NCBI GenBank assembly: GCA_004794785.1
Contig: SJOL01006496.1
Location: 922,599-986,598, forward strand
Direction of reading: 5' to 3'
From: Opisthorchis felineus
Taxonomy: Eukaryota > Platyhelminthes > Trematoda > Opisthorchiida > Opisthorchiidae
Length of the DNA: 64,000 nt
Each line of letters opens with the position of its first letter. Within the stretch, counting starts at the first letter, position 1. Below the pieces are notes generated by a model that saw only the letters and a program-made list of their open reading frames with translations, did not search any database and had not been told where the DNA came from. Below are positions 1-64,000 of this stretch, piece after piece. Position numbers and translations under genes: made by a program.

Positions 1-802
1 AGCATTTTATGTAGAGAAGAACCACGCAGATTCATCTTTGTTAAGTAGCTCACGTAGATGATGAACAATCCCCCCAAGGCTGACCCACGCGGGAATAAAA
101 ACAGAGCTCTTGAAAACTGTGTGGCATTCTGAATAACGAGTTAAACTTGGCGACAAAGTTGAGCAACAGTCCTGAACAAACAGAAAAATTGGATAAAAAC
201 GATCCCGTACCCAAAAAGTAGCAGAGCTTTCTGTCCTAAAGTCTCCTTAAAAGCCTCTAAATCATCGCAGGAATAACCAAGGTAAGAAGTAGATTTCAAG
301 CATGGCACAAATGAATCGACATCCATAAGTGTTTTCAGGCTTGTAGGTGCCGCTGCAAATGAAGCTCTACCCTTGGGGCAAAATGCAGGTGTGCTAAACA
401 ATTTACATTCTTTTCTACAGCGAAAACCTAAACCTGTCGAACACATGAAAGCGTTCTTTGCAACCCAAGCAGGCTTCGCCAGTTTGGAATATAGATCTGC
501 CTCTCGGCGAATCTTCCATAAGGCTGGATGCTCCCCTGCTTAAGACAGAGGGCGCAGAGTAGTTACACTTTAAGCTTGACCATTTATTAGATGCAAAAGA
601 AGGCTGCTGAAGTCATTCATCAGAGTGAATGTCTAGTGGTTTAAAGAAGTTGTGTTCAGGAAACAACTTCCTCACCGGTGTCAAGAGCAAACTCTGTAAT
701 CGTTGATTCCATAAACCCGCGAAACCTTTCTTATTCCACCATGCAAAAATGGCTCGCGAAAATGCGATTATCTAAGGAGAAGGCTGTTATGCTAAGAGAG
801 GA

Positions 803-830
803 ATGTTTGTAATGTTTGTAATGTTTGTTC
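803..830 (+). repeat. Three-copy 9-mer tandem repeat
   Basis: AATGTTTGT is repeated three times in a row. Short and without visible function. Confidence 0.85.
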
Positions 831-3145
831 CCAAAATTATTGACTATTCGTACGGGGTATCCGGTACGTTCTAAAGAGCAGTATTTTCTTCACAGGATGA
901 GACCACAAAGCGGAGTTTGAATACGATCCAATATTACTACGTGCCTTAGCTTGGCCAGCGGTCTACCTAGTTAAGTCAGATGAGGTCAGGCGATAGTTTT
1001 CTAGTAGGGCAAATGAATGTAGTCGATGAAGGCCAAAGTAGTTCGGCGAAACTTTGTCAGTGACAACTCAAATTGTCATCGCTTTGTACCGTCTATTGGC
1101 ATGAAAATCGATGATGCAACGGAAAATACCTACTTTGCCACAGATACTTTTTCCTCGAAGGGAATTATGTTCCTGCAGTCCTTCCTCAAAGGCGGAAACT
1201 GTCCCAAGGCATCTTCTACTGCAGTGAATCTCAGCACCAAGTATGTGGACCGTGGTGACAGGTTATTTAGTGGAATGACACTGTGCTTAAAATGTACACA
1301 ATTTTCACACTACTGAAGGCTGAGAATCTAATTTTTCTCAATATTTCCTGGATGCTTTTTGGGGGTAGTTTTAACTTGTATCACACCTATTAACTTCGCT
1401 TCTCAGTTGCACAATGTCCTCCTCTGTCCGATCATTCCCACGTCCAGCGGCGGGGAAATAAAACGATTTCAAAGAGCTCTTGCCGTATGGAATGAGTCAG
1501 CGAAAGCCTTATCTCGCAAATGAGGATCTAGTTACGTTATCTGAGTATCAGTCAAGAACTTTGATCACATAAATTTCTGGTTCTTGCTTCACACACGCGA
1601 GTTAGACACAAAAAGCTTTTGTGGTGCATCGCAAACATAATTAATTCAATGGGCTCCAGTCTGTACTCCACCTGTTCACGCGGTTCGACACTATACCTTA
1701 CTAGAGAGCATATACTGTGACGTTTGCCAAACCACCAGTACCTGAGTTTCTGTTAACAACATTTCGAAATGTGTCTAGTTTTCAGGGCATAAATGCTAAG
1801 CTGAAGTAACTGAAAGCAACGTCAGAAATTCTGCTCGGACATAACCAGATGTTTTTCAACGTACTGCAGAAGCGTTTTTGACAGATAGGTATCCGTGAAC
1901 AATAGCCGGTAATCTAGCATCGCTAGTTCACTCTAAATGTAAACAATGATCTGTATACAATGTGCGACTCCGCATACGCTGAAGGGGTCGAAAAGTTTCA
2001 AAGGGTTTCTCCTTTTTCATTTCAAAAATAAAATTGACAAAGATTGTCATAGCGCTCAGTGGCAGTCAAGTTGAACATAGTTTTGGTGGTCATAACTGAG
2101 CAGATATAATGATAAATCACGATTTTCCGCACTCAACCACCTCAGCACTTGGGGTAAAATCAAGCACATCAGCAACGCTCTTTTTATCTGCAGGTGAGTT
2201 GGAATGTGAAAGGGTTACTCAACCCCTACGTTTTCATATGCTTATCACACACTTTTACCTGGATTTTAGATAGGCTAAACTAACCGTGGTGAAATTAATT
2301 CGCATACCCTCACAGTGCAGATTTTTTGGTAGGTGCTGCTCAGAAGGTGTTGATAAGGAAGATCAGCTACACTGTTGGTTCGGTATTGAGCTACAGTAAT
2401 AGCGAAGTCGCGTTAGAATGGCGATGTGCTAGCATAAAGAAACTAAAAATCTCGCCAGACCATTGACAGAAATACGAACACTTGCCTTTTGAAATTCATC
2501 TTCCGAAAATGACCTCAACGACTTTCATTTTCTACGCATTCGGTTCTGCAAAGCAATGATTAACTTCGGTAGATAGCAAAATAAACACATTGACTTGAGT
2601 TTGTTTTCTGTGCGTGCCGGACATGAATTAGAGATGCATATTAGGAGTGGCAATCTACATATATTTCACATTGGTCTTCAAGTGCATTTGTTAGGCTGGA
2701 AACGGAAGGAATGACGCGTCCGTTTTCTCCCCTATGTTGCTCTCTTTGATCATTTCCAAATTTACTTTTTATAGTTAATTTTTTTTCGAAAAAAAAGACA
2801 AAGTTTAAATCGAATTCCTAGGTCTAGCTAGACTGACGCCAGTTTATCCTAGGTCATCAAGCACCATGTCAGTTGTTTTCCAGAGTTGCCAAACCTCATA
2901 TATCTCAGCTGTGGTCGATCAATAAGAACCAGTGCAACACTGCTGTGTACGTCAACAGGGCATCCCGCCGCACCAGTTTCACCGTGCAATTAAGGCTTAG
3001 CCGACAACAGGCAGCGGATCTCACTGACCATTCCAAAAACCTGGATAAAGTGCGCAGGGTGATAGTCCATTGTACAGCAAACGGCAACCCAGTGCAATGC
3101 AGGTGAAAGTTTGAGGGTGCTGGATCACAAAATATGCGAGTCATT

Positions 3146-3147
<2 letters not shown>

Positions 3148-3177
<30 letters not shown>
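3148..3177 (+). repeat. (AT)n dinucleotide repeat
   Basis: A 30-bp run of alternating A and T. It explains the Ile-Tyr repeats in an overlapping chance frame. Confidence 0.95.
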
Positions 3178-3180
<3 letters not shown>

Positions 3181-3439
3181 AAAAGTCATTTTAAAGTGAC
3201 TCAAAATCTTTGGCTAGATCCGTACCAAAAAGGCGCTCTACTGACCGAGATTTCGAGGATTTCCGCCCTGGATAACACGCAGTAACTTGAGCTTCACACA
3301 TGATTCGTTACATACCACCATAGCAGATTAGGAGTTGATGCCTTTAAGTTCATTAATGAATTGTATAACTACTATATTGGGCACGAGATTTACGTCATCC
3401 GGTTATCCAGGACTGATGAATGGAAAGTGGGCCCGACAG

Positions 3440-3525
3440 CTCTATTGACGGAGCAGCCGTATGGTAACCAGGAAGTCGCTGGTTCCGGTTCATTCCATGA
3501 CACCTGACATTTCAAGATTTTTGAA
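3440..3525 (+). repeat. tRNA-like SINE remnant
   Basis: CGTATGGTAACCAGG followed by AAGTCGCTGGTTCCGGTTCATTCC has the spacing of Pol III A and B boxes, with GGTTC retained. GAAGTCGCTGGTT recurs near 45640. There is no full cloverleaf. Confidence 0.35.
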
Positions 3526-6500
3526 ACCCGTTTCCATTCTGCATAGCTACCGTAGTCCATTCAACGTAGGATACGTAGGATATACGATTTGGATTTGACT
3601 TGTAGACCCAGGCAACCTCCATAATATTTGGCTTCCACAATTTTACTAATGAAAACCTTTCCAACTGTTCAAACCGCAATCCGCGATGTTGCGTGTTCGA
3701 ATGCCCCTGGAGGTCTTTGAGATGTGCATGGCTAGTGATTTTCAGTAAGGATGGAATAGTTGTACCTTGCTTCTCGGCTTTTCCTCTATGACTGCCTCCA
3801 CTTGCACGACGATCCTTAATTGAAAATTATGAAATATCGTGCTAACAAGAAAATGTTTTGCCAAAAGTTTGACACACTGTTGTGTTTCGATACCATCGTA
3901 TAAATGTTCTCATAATGTATACAAAATCCCGAAGTCAATAATAGTGCGTATTCATTAGTGGCCAAGAGTTTGAGGTGAGGCACGGTACGTCGTCACCACG
4001 GTAGATTGCGATTTACATCAAATTCAACGAATCTGGAAGAGTGTGTCCACGAATAAACAAATTTTAGAATGAAAAAAACTTTAGGCTTTGATGATATCGG
4101 GAAAATGCCACGTGGTCTGTGCAACAGACTAGAAGATCCACCATCGGTTAATCCTTAGGTATTAACGAAATATCTTGTGCAACGGGAGCGTGGCGGACAC
4201 CAGCTGGTCCGGTTTTCTGATGCACTCTGACCACAGGGAGGCTTCCGCTATCGTACAATCCCTCCAGGATCCATGCTGACTTTCCGGGTTATCTGCAATG
4301 TGATTGGATAATACGATATGGGAGAATTTATTTCGGCCATATTTGTTTGAGGAAAGGGAGAGATTTGGAGTCTATCACTCCAAAGCAACCAATTTTTATG
4401 ACTGTAAATCCATATTTGAATTACAATAACATCATCAATCTAAACATATGAACGAAGCGTCTGATCGCCGTTAAATCCTAGCTCCCAGCGGTTTCAAGAA
4501 GTCAGCCTGAAACAATTACGTAATCTACAAGTGAATATATGGCCTCAATAAAAAAGCTGAATAAACCTCCGTACACCGCAGAATGAGTTGCATAATTTAT
4601 CACTGAAGGACACTGGTTGCACATTTGCACGTTTTTATTTACAACATCGGTTTATTCTGCAGCCCAATCGTTTATGATATAGCAACACATATTGCACTCA
4701 TATACATTCTTTGGCTTGTCTTGGTTATAAAAATGTTTCCTTTACTGGTTTTGCAAAACCTCGAGTCCTAAATGAATTTAGATGTAATCAACAACTACAC
4801 AGTGTGCGGTTCAAAACACATGAGGTACACACATCAAGTCGGTTTTGCATGAGAAAGATGCGTTGCATTATGCTTTCCACTAGAAGTAATTGGAAGTTTT
4901 ATACTCTATAGAGTGTTGTGTGTATTTATATAATTCTAGCTTCTAAGGGTAAGGTATGCCCTGTATCGAAGGACATTCGCTAATTCCAGTGGGCTTAGCT
5001 CCAAGAAGGAGTAGGGTGTTAACCGTGAAACAAGATTCTGGTTCATATTCCTAGAAAGACAGAACCCAACTATAAGGGACACTGTGTGTTCATCCATGAA
5101 AATATTAACTGATTTTGAGTCTACTTGTTTTCCCCGCAAACTTGTAGATTTTGGTTCTTCAGGGGCTTTTAATGTTAAAGGAGGCTAGTTTGACACTGAG
5201 GTTAAATGGTTTAAACTGCGAAACGTGTTGGTAAAGGACACAAAAGAGTGTTATTTATGAGTGAACTGTTAAATAATGGGTGTATCAAAATGGCTGTTCA
5301 CATTTCTGCAGCATGAAATGTAATGCATGTTGGGATTTTGAGTGAACTGGTGCTCGACTCACAATGTTGCAGTGTTCAGTCTAATTCAAACCAATATAAT
5401 GGTTGCGAATGGGAGACTTTTCGCAAAACGACCAGAATAGCCCGACAGTATCCTCTGTATTCTTTACTCTTGGACATGACTGAAATGGGTGTTGATATTG
5501 CAAACTCAAATGTGTCACTCTAGTTACATCCGTAGTCGTTTTTTTCAGTTACGCTTATTTTGCCATTGACGTCCTAATCAAAGTTCCCTCTGACATGAAA
5601 GCACTCGCGAAAATTACATACACTATAAACAACGTGATACAACCGCAAACAACCCACATACAGAACCAGTTCATTGTGCTTCTTACATGGAATTCATAAG
5701 AAATGTCACAGATTATCCTAGATTTAGAGATTGGCATTGTTAAAAAAGGCAAACCAATTAGTTAGAGTGACGTGCGTATCTTGTTTTCTGTTATTGTTCC
5801 TTTTGGTTGACACAGCCAATTTATTTGGTACTCAAAACAAGTCTCGTTTACAGTTACGCAAATTCAGATATACATATATGGAAGAGAAGAAATTATGGGA
5901 TCAGTGGTTCACAGGATCAAGTGAGTTGCAAAATTGTTAAGCATGTTCCTGGAAAACTGCTGGCAAGCCAACTCAGGTTCAAAGGTAATACAAGTTTTCT
6001 CGAAACAACACAGCTTATGAGGTTACTGAAAACTTTGGACGGCTCACCAAAGGTTTTGCCTTTCTGAAGGCCCAGCAACTAGGCGTTTCCCACAGATTTC
6101 TATCAACGCTACCGCCTGAATGAACACCAAATTGTGTACAACTGACCGCAAATGCCCGTCTGCTAAACAAAATGATATTGTTGGTAAATATAACAAACGG
6201 GAGATTTCATTGGGTCTCCCGTTAAAACCGAATAACGTTGCAGGTGAGCATACTTCTTCGGTATCGTACAAAATTCTCTTCACTACAAAGTCCTGAGTTA
6301 CGTAGCCAGATTCCGGAGGACTTTGTGACCGAAAACGGCCTTACTCGAACAAGTCTTGATAGATACAGGAGCACCCTTTTCATTACTCTCATATGGATCA
6401 TATAAGAGGTGTTCCTGAACCAGTCAGGAGTATTATGGGTTGCAATGCCCGTCGGATTCCTACCACATGGTGCACAACTCTGCGCTTAAAACGGAGTTCG

Positions 6501-8611
6501 TATAAACTTTGAACTCAAACAAAAATCCTAAATGAATTCACTGTGTACAATCTCCGCCATAAGACTTCTTAAACAGCACGGTATGAATTATGCGGTGCAG
6601 TTATCGGCAAAAAATCAAAGACCAATAAAACTGGAACTATCAAAGTAACCCTCAGATCTTTTTGAGCGCAGGGAAGAGGCCTTCTACGATTAACTTCTAT
6701 GGCCTCAGTTTAGTCTCTGTGATCTTTTGTCTCGTGTTAGGATTCAGACAGATGAGCTGAGTTTAGCACCACCAAAAGCGAGGCGATTGACTGTTTGACA
6801 AATAATTTTGTGGTGGACTGGATTAAAAATGCATTCTTAGTATACGGTGGAATGAAATCTCTGAGACTGCTGTTGGGAAGTATATTGATATCTTGGTGGG
6901 ACCGCAAATAAAAAGGCCGAAGATTCTTTTAGCTGGACAATGGTAACGCACAAACTCACAACAAATGCAGGTTTTCTGAAAATATCAATATATTCTAGGG
7001 AGGGTAAACGTTCACAAATGCCCTTCAGGCCCCCATTTATTGGGAGATTTCCGGGAGGTTTGTGGGATTTTTTCCATTCATCTAGCTGGCTGAAGGAAAG
7101 GAAACAATCCGCGGCTAAAAACGGACGGATAATTGCATTGAAGTTCTGAATTATCAAGTCCATGAGTTTATGTTATACGTGCATATGTATTTCACGAATT
7201 ATTTGCCTCTACACCAGCTCCAATTTATCCTGTTCTGGAATGTGTCGGGCAAGCATTTGTCAATTCTGGCAGTGTAGAACGTTTGTCTAGGCTAACTGCG
7301 TGGGTCCCTTATCAGGCCTGAGGATTAGGGTAGTCTGGTTCTTCTGTATTTCATGCAAAACTGTTTATGTTCTTTTGACGAAGCCTTTTTTACATCGAAG
7401 AAGTGAAAGAATGACAAATGCGTCTGATCGGCTACCTTTTGAGGCTGTATTCTAACTCAGGAAACTGAATTTTCCAGCAATGTTAATTCACATGCTCGAA
7501 GTCTGTTTCTGTAGAATTGCAACTGATTTCTCATACCAAATTCTGGTGATAAACCATCCGTTTGAAGTCTAATTGGTTTTAACGCCTGAAGAGATTACAT
7601 GCACCTCCGCAATTCGGACAGAAATTTGCTCACAGGTTCAGTGTTCCCCAGCCTTATTCTGACAATTCTGTACCATCGATTCCTTAGTTGTTTCACCGTA
7701 ATGCCCTGCCGGCTTGCAAATACAATCCGTCATATATATTACAGTTATTCACGAAGGGACTCTCTGGAAAGCATTATTTGAAGTTGCTGTTCAAAAGGGG
7801 GTATGTAATATTATCCTACGGGAGCTTGGCGGTAAGTGCTCGGCGATGAAAATATTGTGTTGACAAAGCGGAAAATCTAGCCCGCAAAAATTTGGAGTTT
7901 TGTGATCCTCTAACTAATTCGAGTAAGAAAGTAAGAACAATAAAACTCCGGGATGAATTGTTCCCTTAGCTAACTTAGGCTGTTTTCCGGCTTTTGTGGC
8001 CAACTTTGTTTTTTACTCAGTTATTTGAACAGCTAATTTAGTCCCTACGTTTGAGCCTGAGTTCATCTGGAAGTAATTAATTCCTACAAATTTCCTTAAC
8101 ATTGAGTTAATTCACCTGAGACTCTGGTCCATCGATTCCTGTTTCTCCTCATCCGCATTTTACGCATGTACTGTACATGTTTTCTGTTGACTATCGTACA
8201 AATTTGTGACTTATTAGTCAGGAAAAACAATCACAGACTGAAGAACTGCTTGCCACCTTTGCCTTTATCCCCGGGAATCTCTGCTCACCTAAAAACTGGG
8301 AGCAAAACCTAATAAAAACAAACAAACAAAATTATACTCCTTGTGTTTTAACGATAGAAGTTGCACCCAGTTTTGAGAATTTCATAACGACTGTCTGGAA
8401 CACAATGATTCTTAGCAATCTGTCTGCCATAAAATGAGCAAATAAACAAGCTTTCTTTGGCGTTTCTGAAAACACACTGAACTCTCCACAAAAATCGCTA
8501 TCTCTTTAAACAGCTCACACGTATCCCTATGCTTTTACTAAGATTGCTGTATTCAGTTTGACGGCGGTTTAATTAATTTTGGGTGCGAAAGATTTGCTGC
8601 TGTTATGGTTT

Positions 8612-8709
8612 CTAAAATGCTGTGATACTTATTTTGAAAAGAATTATCCGGCCAACGCTGGATAGCGGAAAAAACAGTTGGATGGCCAGCCAGATATTTG
8701 GAACTTTCA
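8612..8709 (-). CDS. Weak candidate for the terminal exon of the Slp gene
   Basis: On the minus strand TTTCGCTACAG is a fair acceptor. The following frame starts in phase 1, the phase in which exon 8 ends, and reads KVPNIWLAIQLFF then PLSS before a TAG at 8612. Slp C2B domains end with a P-N/G-x-W...L.L segment, so PNIW followed by two Leu/Phe positions is suggestive. Against it: the preceding W...LW..M segment is missing and would need another exon, the usual Glu after W is absent, and the tail after PLSS is unrelated. It could easily be chance. Confidence 0.2.
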
Positions 8710-11700
8710 CTGTAGCGAAATGTGGAAAGACTCTCAATTCTGTGTGAATATCTTGTTCCGTTTGATGGCTCTTTGTGGCCAGTACATTCGCCAGACTACT
8801 ACATCCCACAAGCAAGTTATTTCTCCGAATCATTCGGTAAAAAGCGAACACTCAAGATGCATTTATATTGCACTGAGGGTCATAATATATCACTACTGAT
8901 TACCTCCTCTTTTGAGGGGATATTTTCCACCTGGAAAACGTTTTCTGCTTTGTAATCTTCTTGAGGTAAGAAGTTCCGCATCTATCCATGCAAATTATTA
9001 CTATGCGCTACAAAAGGTGCTTTTGCGTTGCTTCTCAGTAAAGGTGGATATATCGAAGTGTTTTGTGGCATTCACATTCTAGAACAAACCTCGTTTATTT
9101 TGGTCATTTTCAGTTCCTCGCCTTCTAACAGAAAGTCAGAAGCCAAAAATTAACTAGTTTTGCGGTGAGCTAAAAATAATTTGCCAAGCCAATCGGGTCG
9201 ACTATACATCAAACATTTCACTCCAAGCATGGTATATAGTCTCGGCAAACCCATGTTTCGGAATCGCTTGTTGGTCGCCAGCAGACCACTTTTTGGTCAA
9301 TCAATTCTATGGTTGAGTAAGTATTGGGAAGGTTAATACTGATCTTACTGGACGCTGATTTGTCCTTATTTTTTATCGCTAATGGCACACCATTTCATGT
9401 TTATTCATGCCGCTGCAGCGCTACACGCCATCACAAATGTTTGGTGCAAAGCCTTTATTCAAGCATACTAAGGTGGTTTCTCAAGTGGTAACCTACGGAT
9501 TTTATACCATCACGCAAGCCCATTGTAAGTTTAATCCCGACTCTCTCTCCAGCAAATTGTCAACTCCCAATCCTCTCCTGGGAACAATATATCATTACAT
9601 GATTACTTTACGAGGAGTGTTCCATTCGGTTTCAGTGGACGTGTTTGCAGTAACGAGTAGCACATTAGTACACTAATGGATTGGTTAAACGAAAATAAAC
9701 AACGTTGTGGAATATAATTACCATATATCACGGTGAGTCATGCACATGCAAGGTCTCGACAGCAAAAAAGCATGCTAATGAAAAATTTGATGGGCAGCCT
9801 ATTGAAACACAGTCAATCGATCAAACAACCTCATCAGCCTCTGTCCTAGCCGTAAAGCACCAACATAATGCAAGTAACAATGTAGCGCTGCTCTTTTGAA
9901 GTCAAGTAGATAGTGATGTAATTACTGCTCCAATTCCTTTCATTCATTATTCTGTTGCACCAGCATACTGAGTCAGCTTATTGGAATTAAGCAAACAGAT
10001 CATTAGAATGATTGGTTAAACAGTATTGCTGACACCACCATCTGAGATAAACATGGAAATCTCACCAACATATTAGGTCATTAGTCACAATAAGGAACAT
10101 CATCCAGTCCTTTCTGCCAATCAGTTCATACATGCTATACCACTTCTGCAGTATGCACCACACCTGTCTTCACATCAAAGCAACCTATGCACACTATTCA
10201 GTCCTCTGCTTTGCATGCTGTTTTCCTCACCCCGTCAAATCCAATCAATCGTGTGATGACTTTATCAGCCTGAGGTAAATAGGACGAACCGTGTTATTTG
10301 TCGTAACGGAATAAAAGTACTAGAACCGTAGACATTATTTAGTGACGTCCATGCCAAGAAAAGGCGAGGATAGCTACTAATTCTGGCTGTGCACACAAAA
10401 TGAATTTGTTGTCGCCGCTTAAGCAAGGTGTAATAGACAGGCTGTTTTCTTAACGGTTTAAGATATTGAAAAAGACCTGCCAGGGAGGAGGTAACCAAAG
10501 AGTCTTATTCGTCTAAGTCGATTGCTGCTGGCACCCGTCGTACGTTGTTGAGCACCACAAACCACAGCCTTAAATCTTCCTGTGCAATTCTCACTCAACC
10601 ACTGCTGAATCCGCCTGTCATTCTGTTCCTCGGTAATGTTATGAAAACTGTTTTTTAGGACATCCTCTGCTTTCTCTTTCTATTAAGCTGGAAATTCCCA
10701 AGTGTCTTATTACACATTTTACCATTAGTTTTCGTGCCGTAACACTGTCCCCTACTTTTTTACGATAACCTCACTGGCCAATATGGTTGGACGCATTCAA
10801 GGTAGCATTCGGTAGCTTATAACAGCCTTTTAAATGAACTGTTTCTGCCTACAGGGCGAAGAGTAGTGCTTACTATGTGAGCAACATGGATTCAGGTTTT
10901 CCAGAGACTGGAAAATTTCGAAGGAGCCATATGTAATGAGTATTTTACGCAGATTGGATAAATTGAGTCCTTAACCTAGACTTTTGAAATTGCAAGACAC
11001 TGAAGATAGTAGCCACCAAGCGACAGCTTTGTTAGCTTCAACTACGAAGACATGTCATTGCTAAATGCCGGAGTGATCACCACTGGAAGAGAAGGACTGT
11101 TTAGGTGAAGATAATAAAATTGCCGATTGTGTTATGCATACACATAAGGCTTTTGCTGTCTGCGGTAAAACTGTATGGGTGCCTTTTTGCCATTTCACAC
11201 TTCAGCTTTCCATGAATTGTTAACAAAGTCTTCCACTTCTTGTGGGTCTGGAGAGGTCGGCTTTACAATAGTGCGTAAAAAACCTAGACCACCGCACATT
11301 TAACTATGGTCACTAATTTGACGTAGGAGCATCTGTGGCATGGAAGTAAACCAAACCATTTTGTCGGAGTTCAAGCATCCAGTTACGTGTTCATGTGGAT
11401 TCTAAATGGTTACTAACTGTGGGTTTTGTTAGCTTCGGTGCGATCAGCCGTTCACCATTTAAAACGTTCGGCAGCCACTGGCCACAGGATGAAATTTATT
11501 CAGTCATCTAATTACATTTTTCTAAAGGCACCTAAACGAAAAGCACATCACAGTGAAAGAAAACTAGTTACAAAATATCACCACCAATACTCAAATTGGC
11601 AACGACAATTGATGATAATACATGTCAGGCGCTTTCGCCTCCACTTACCAAAACAGAGAACCAGCTGCTAGTTGTTTTCTACCTCAAAATGACGTAAGAT

Positions 11701-12212
11701 TCTGGCGCTGATGAAGTCCCTTCGTCTGATGACGAAAGGTTCGTCAAAGTTGAACAAACTGACAATCATACTGAGTGCCGCTTGGTATCCATTGCCTTAT
11801 AAAGGCATGTGCAGCATTGATCCGTGAGCAGCAAGTAAGATGCAAACGCTCTTTAGTCGTATTTACCTTCACTGTCCGATAAGACTGAGGACAATGCCAT
11901 AACATGGTATTATATAACTGCAAGTGTGCGTTTGTACCTATCAATCAGTCAGTTCCTCTGGCTGCGCTTACCTAACAAAGAAGAAACCGGGTTGTTGCTG
12001 TTTATGTTCGAGGTGTCTGAATGGTTTCTGAGAAGAACATATTTTCAGTTGGTCCACACATATTCCTCATAGTTATGCCTTTGACGGAAATTTCACTGTT
12101 ATTTACTTAACGCAAAAATTACATGTTATTTCAAAACAGAATAAGGTTTGTGAAGTTAAGATCACACTTCAACCTATTTAGTTATGTCCAGTCATCTAGA
12201 CCATAAACTCAC

Positions 12213-63985
<51,773 letters not shown>

Positions 63986-64000
63986 ATCAAGTCACGCTCT

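Larger units (their letters stand above)
1..12212 (-). other. Region downstream of exon 8: intron and possibly the 3' end of the Slp gene
   Basis: The end of C2B and the stop codon should be in this stretch or beyond the left edge. I could not place them with confidence. A weak candidate terminal exon is at 8612-8709. The rest shows only short chance frames, a TA run at 3148-3177, a three-copy 9-mer at 803-830 and tRNA-like remnants near 3440 and 3680. No other gene was recognised on either strand. Confidence 0.6.

Noticed and set aside
640..790. Minus-strand AWWNKKGFAGLW as a possible C2B terminal exon
   Set aside because: W...LW spacing is off by one or two, the conserved Glu and the following P..W.E..L.LR are absent, and the only acceptor (CTCCTTAG) is phase 0 while phase 1 is required.
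6837..7163. 108-codon minus-strand frame
   Set aside because: No known domain, no convincing splice sites, and an overlapping plus-strand frame of similar quality; consistent with chance.
10040..10160. Minus-strand KWYSMYELIGRKDW as a possible C2B helix
   Set aside because: It resembles LW..M only loosely; no acceptor in the right phase was seen and the Pro before the second Trp is missing.

Overview
The window is a eukaryotic genomic segment, most likely from a non-schistosome flatworm such as a digenean fluke. Three things point there: about 2 kb of coding sequence spread over more than 50 kb of intron, a degraded Gypsy-class LTR element whose Gag resembles the type abundant in fluke genomes, and several families of short dispersed repeats. 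The species is an inference; no rRNA, mitochondrial or other diagnostic gene is present.

One gene accounts for almost everything I can support. It lies on the minus strand, runs from the right edge (start codon at 63985) to at least 12213, and encodes a synaptotagmin-like protein (Slp / SYTL / bitesize family). Order along the protein: an N-terminal Slp-homology helix (exon 1, 63795-63985), a FYVE-related zinc finger (exon 2, 48636-49061), the second Slp-homology segment with TGDWF (exon 3, 46453-46581), a basic serine/arginine-rich linker (exon 4, 31423 to about 31815 or 31826), a C2A domain (exons 5 and 6, 27061-27230 and 24436-24712), a hinge plus the start of C2B (exon 7, 19642-19850), and the middle of C2B (exon 8, 12213-12424). 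Splice sites are mostly GTAAGT/GTGAGT donors with YAG acceptors (exon 8 uses an AAG), and the reading frame joins cleanly at 1-2, 2-3, 5-6, 6-7 and 7-8. Junction 3-4 works with one acceptor choice. Junction 4-5 does not fit in phase, so a small exon is probably missing. The end of C2B and the stop codon are also unresolved.

The likely role, from family knowledge, is a Rab27-type effector tethering secretory vesicles or apical membrane to the plasma membrane. The helix and zinc finger would hold the Rab, and the two C2 domains would hold acidic phospholipid. Both C2 domains look calcium-independent, and C2A carries a lysine cluster where the third calcium-binding loop should be.

The introns hold repeats: a solo LTR-plus-partial-gag fragment ending next to the exon 2 splice donor (47664 to about 48617), a perfect 528-bp (ATCT)132 microsatellite (17693-18220), a large inverted pair of a SINE-like element (about 12810-13462), a near-perfect palindrome (39710-39787), four sites of another dispersed element, and tRNA-like SINE remnants. 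I saw no bacterial genes, CRISPR arrays, operons or intact RNA genes. Most open frames here are chance, and no other protein-coding gene can be supported.
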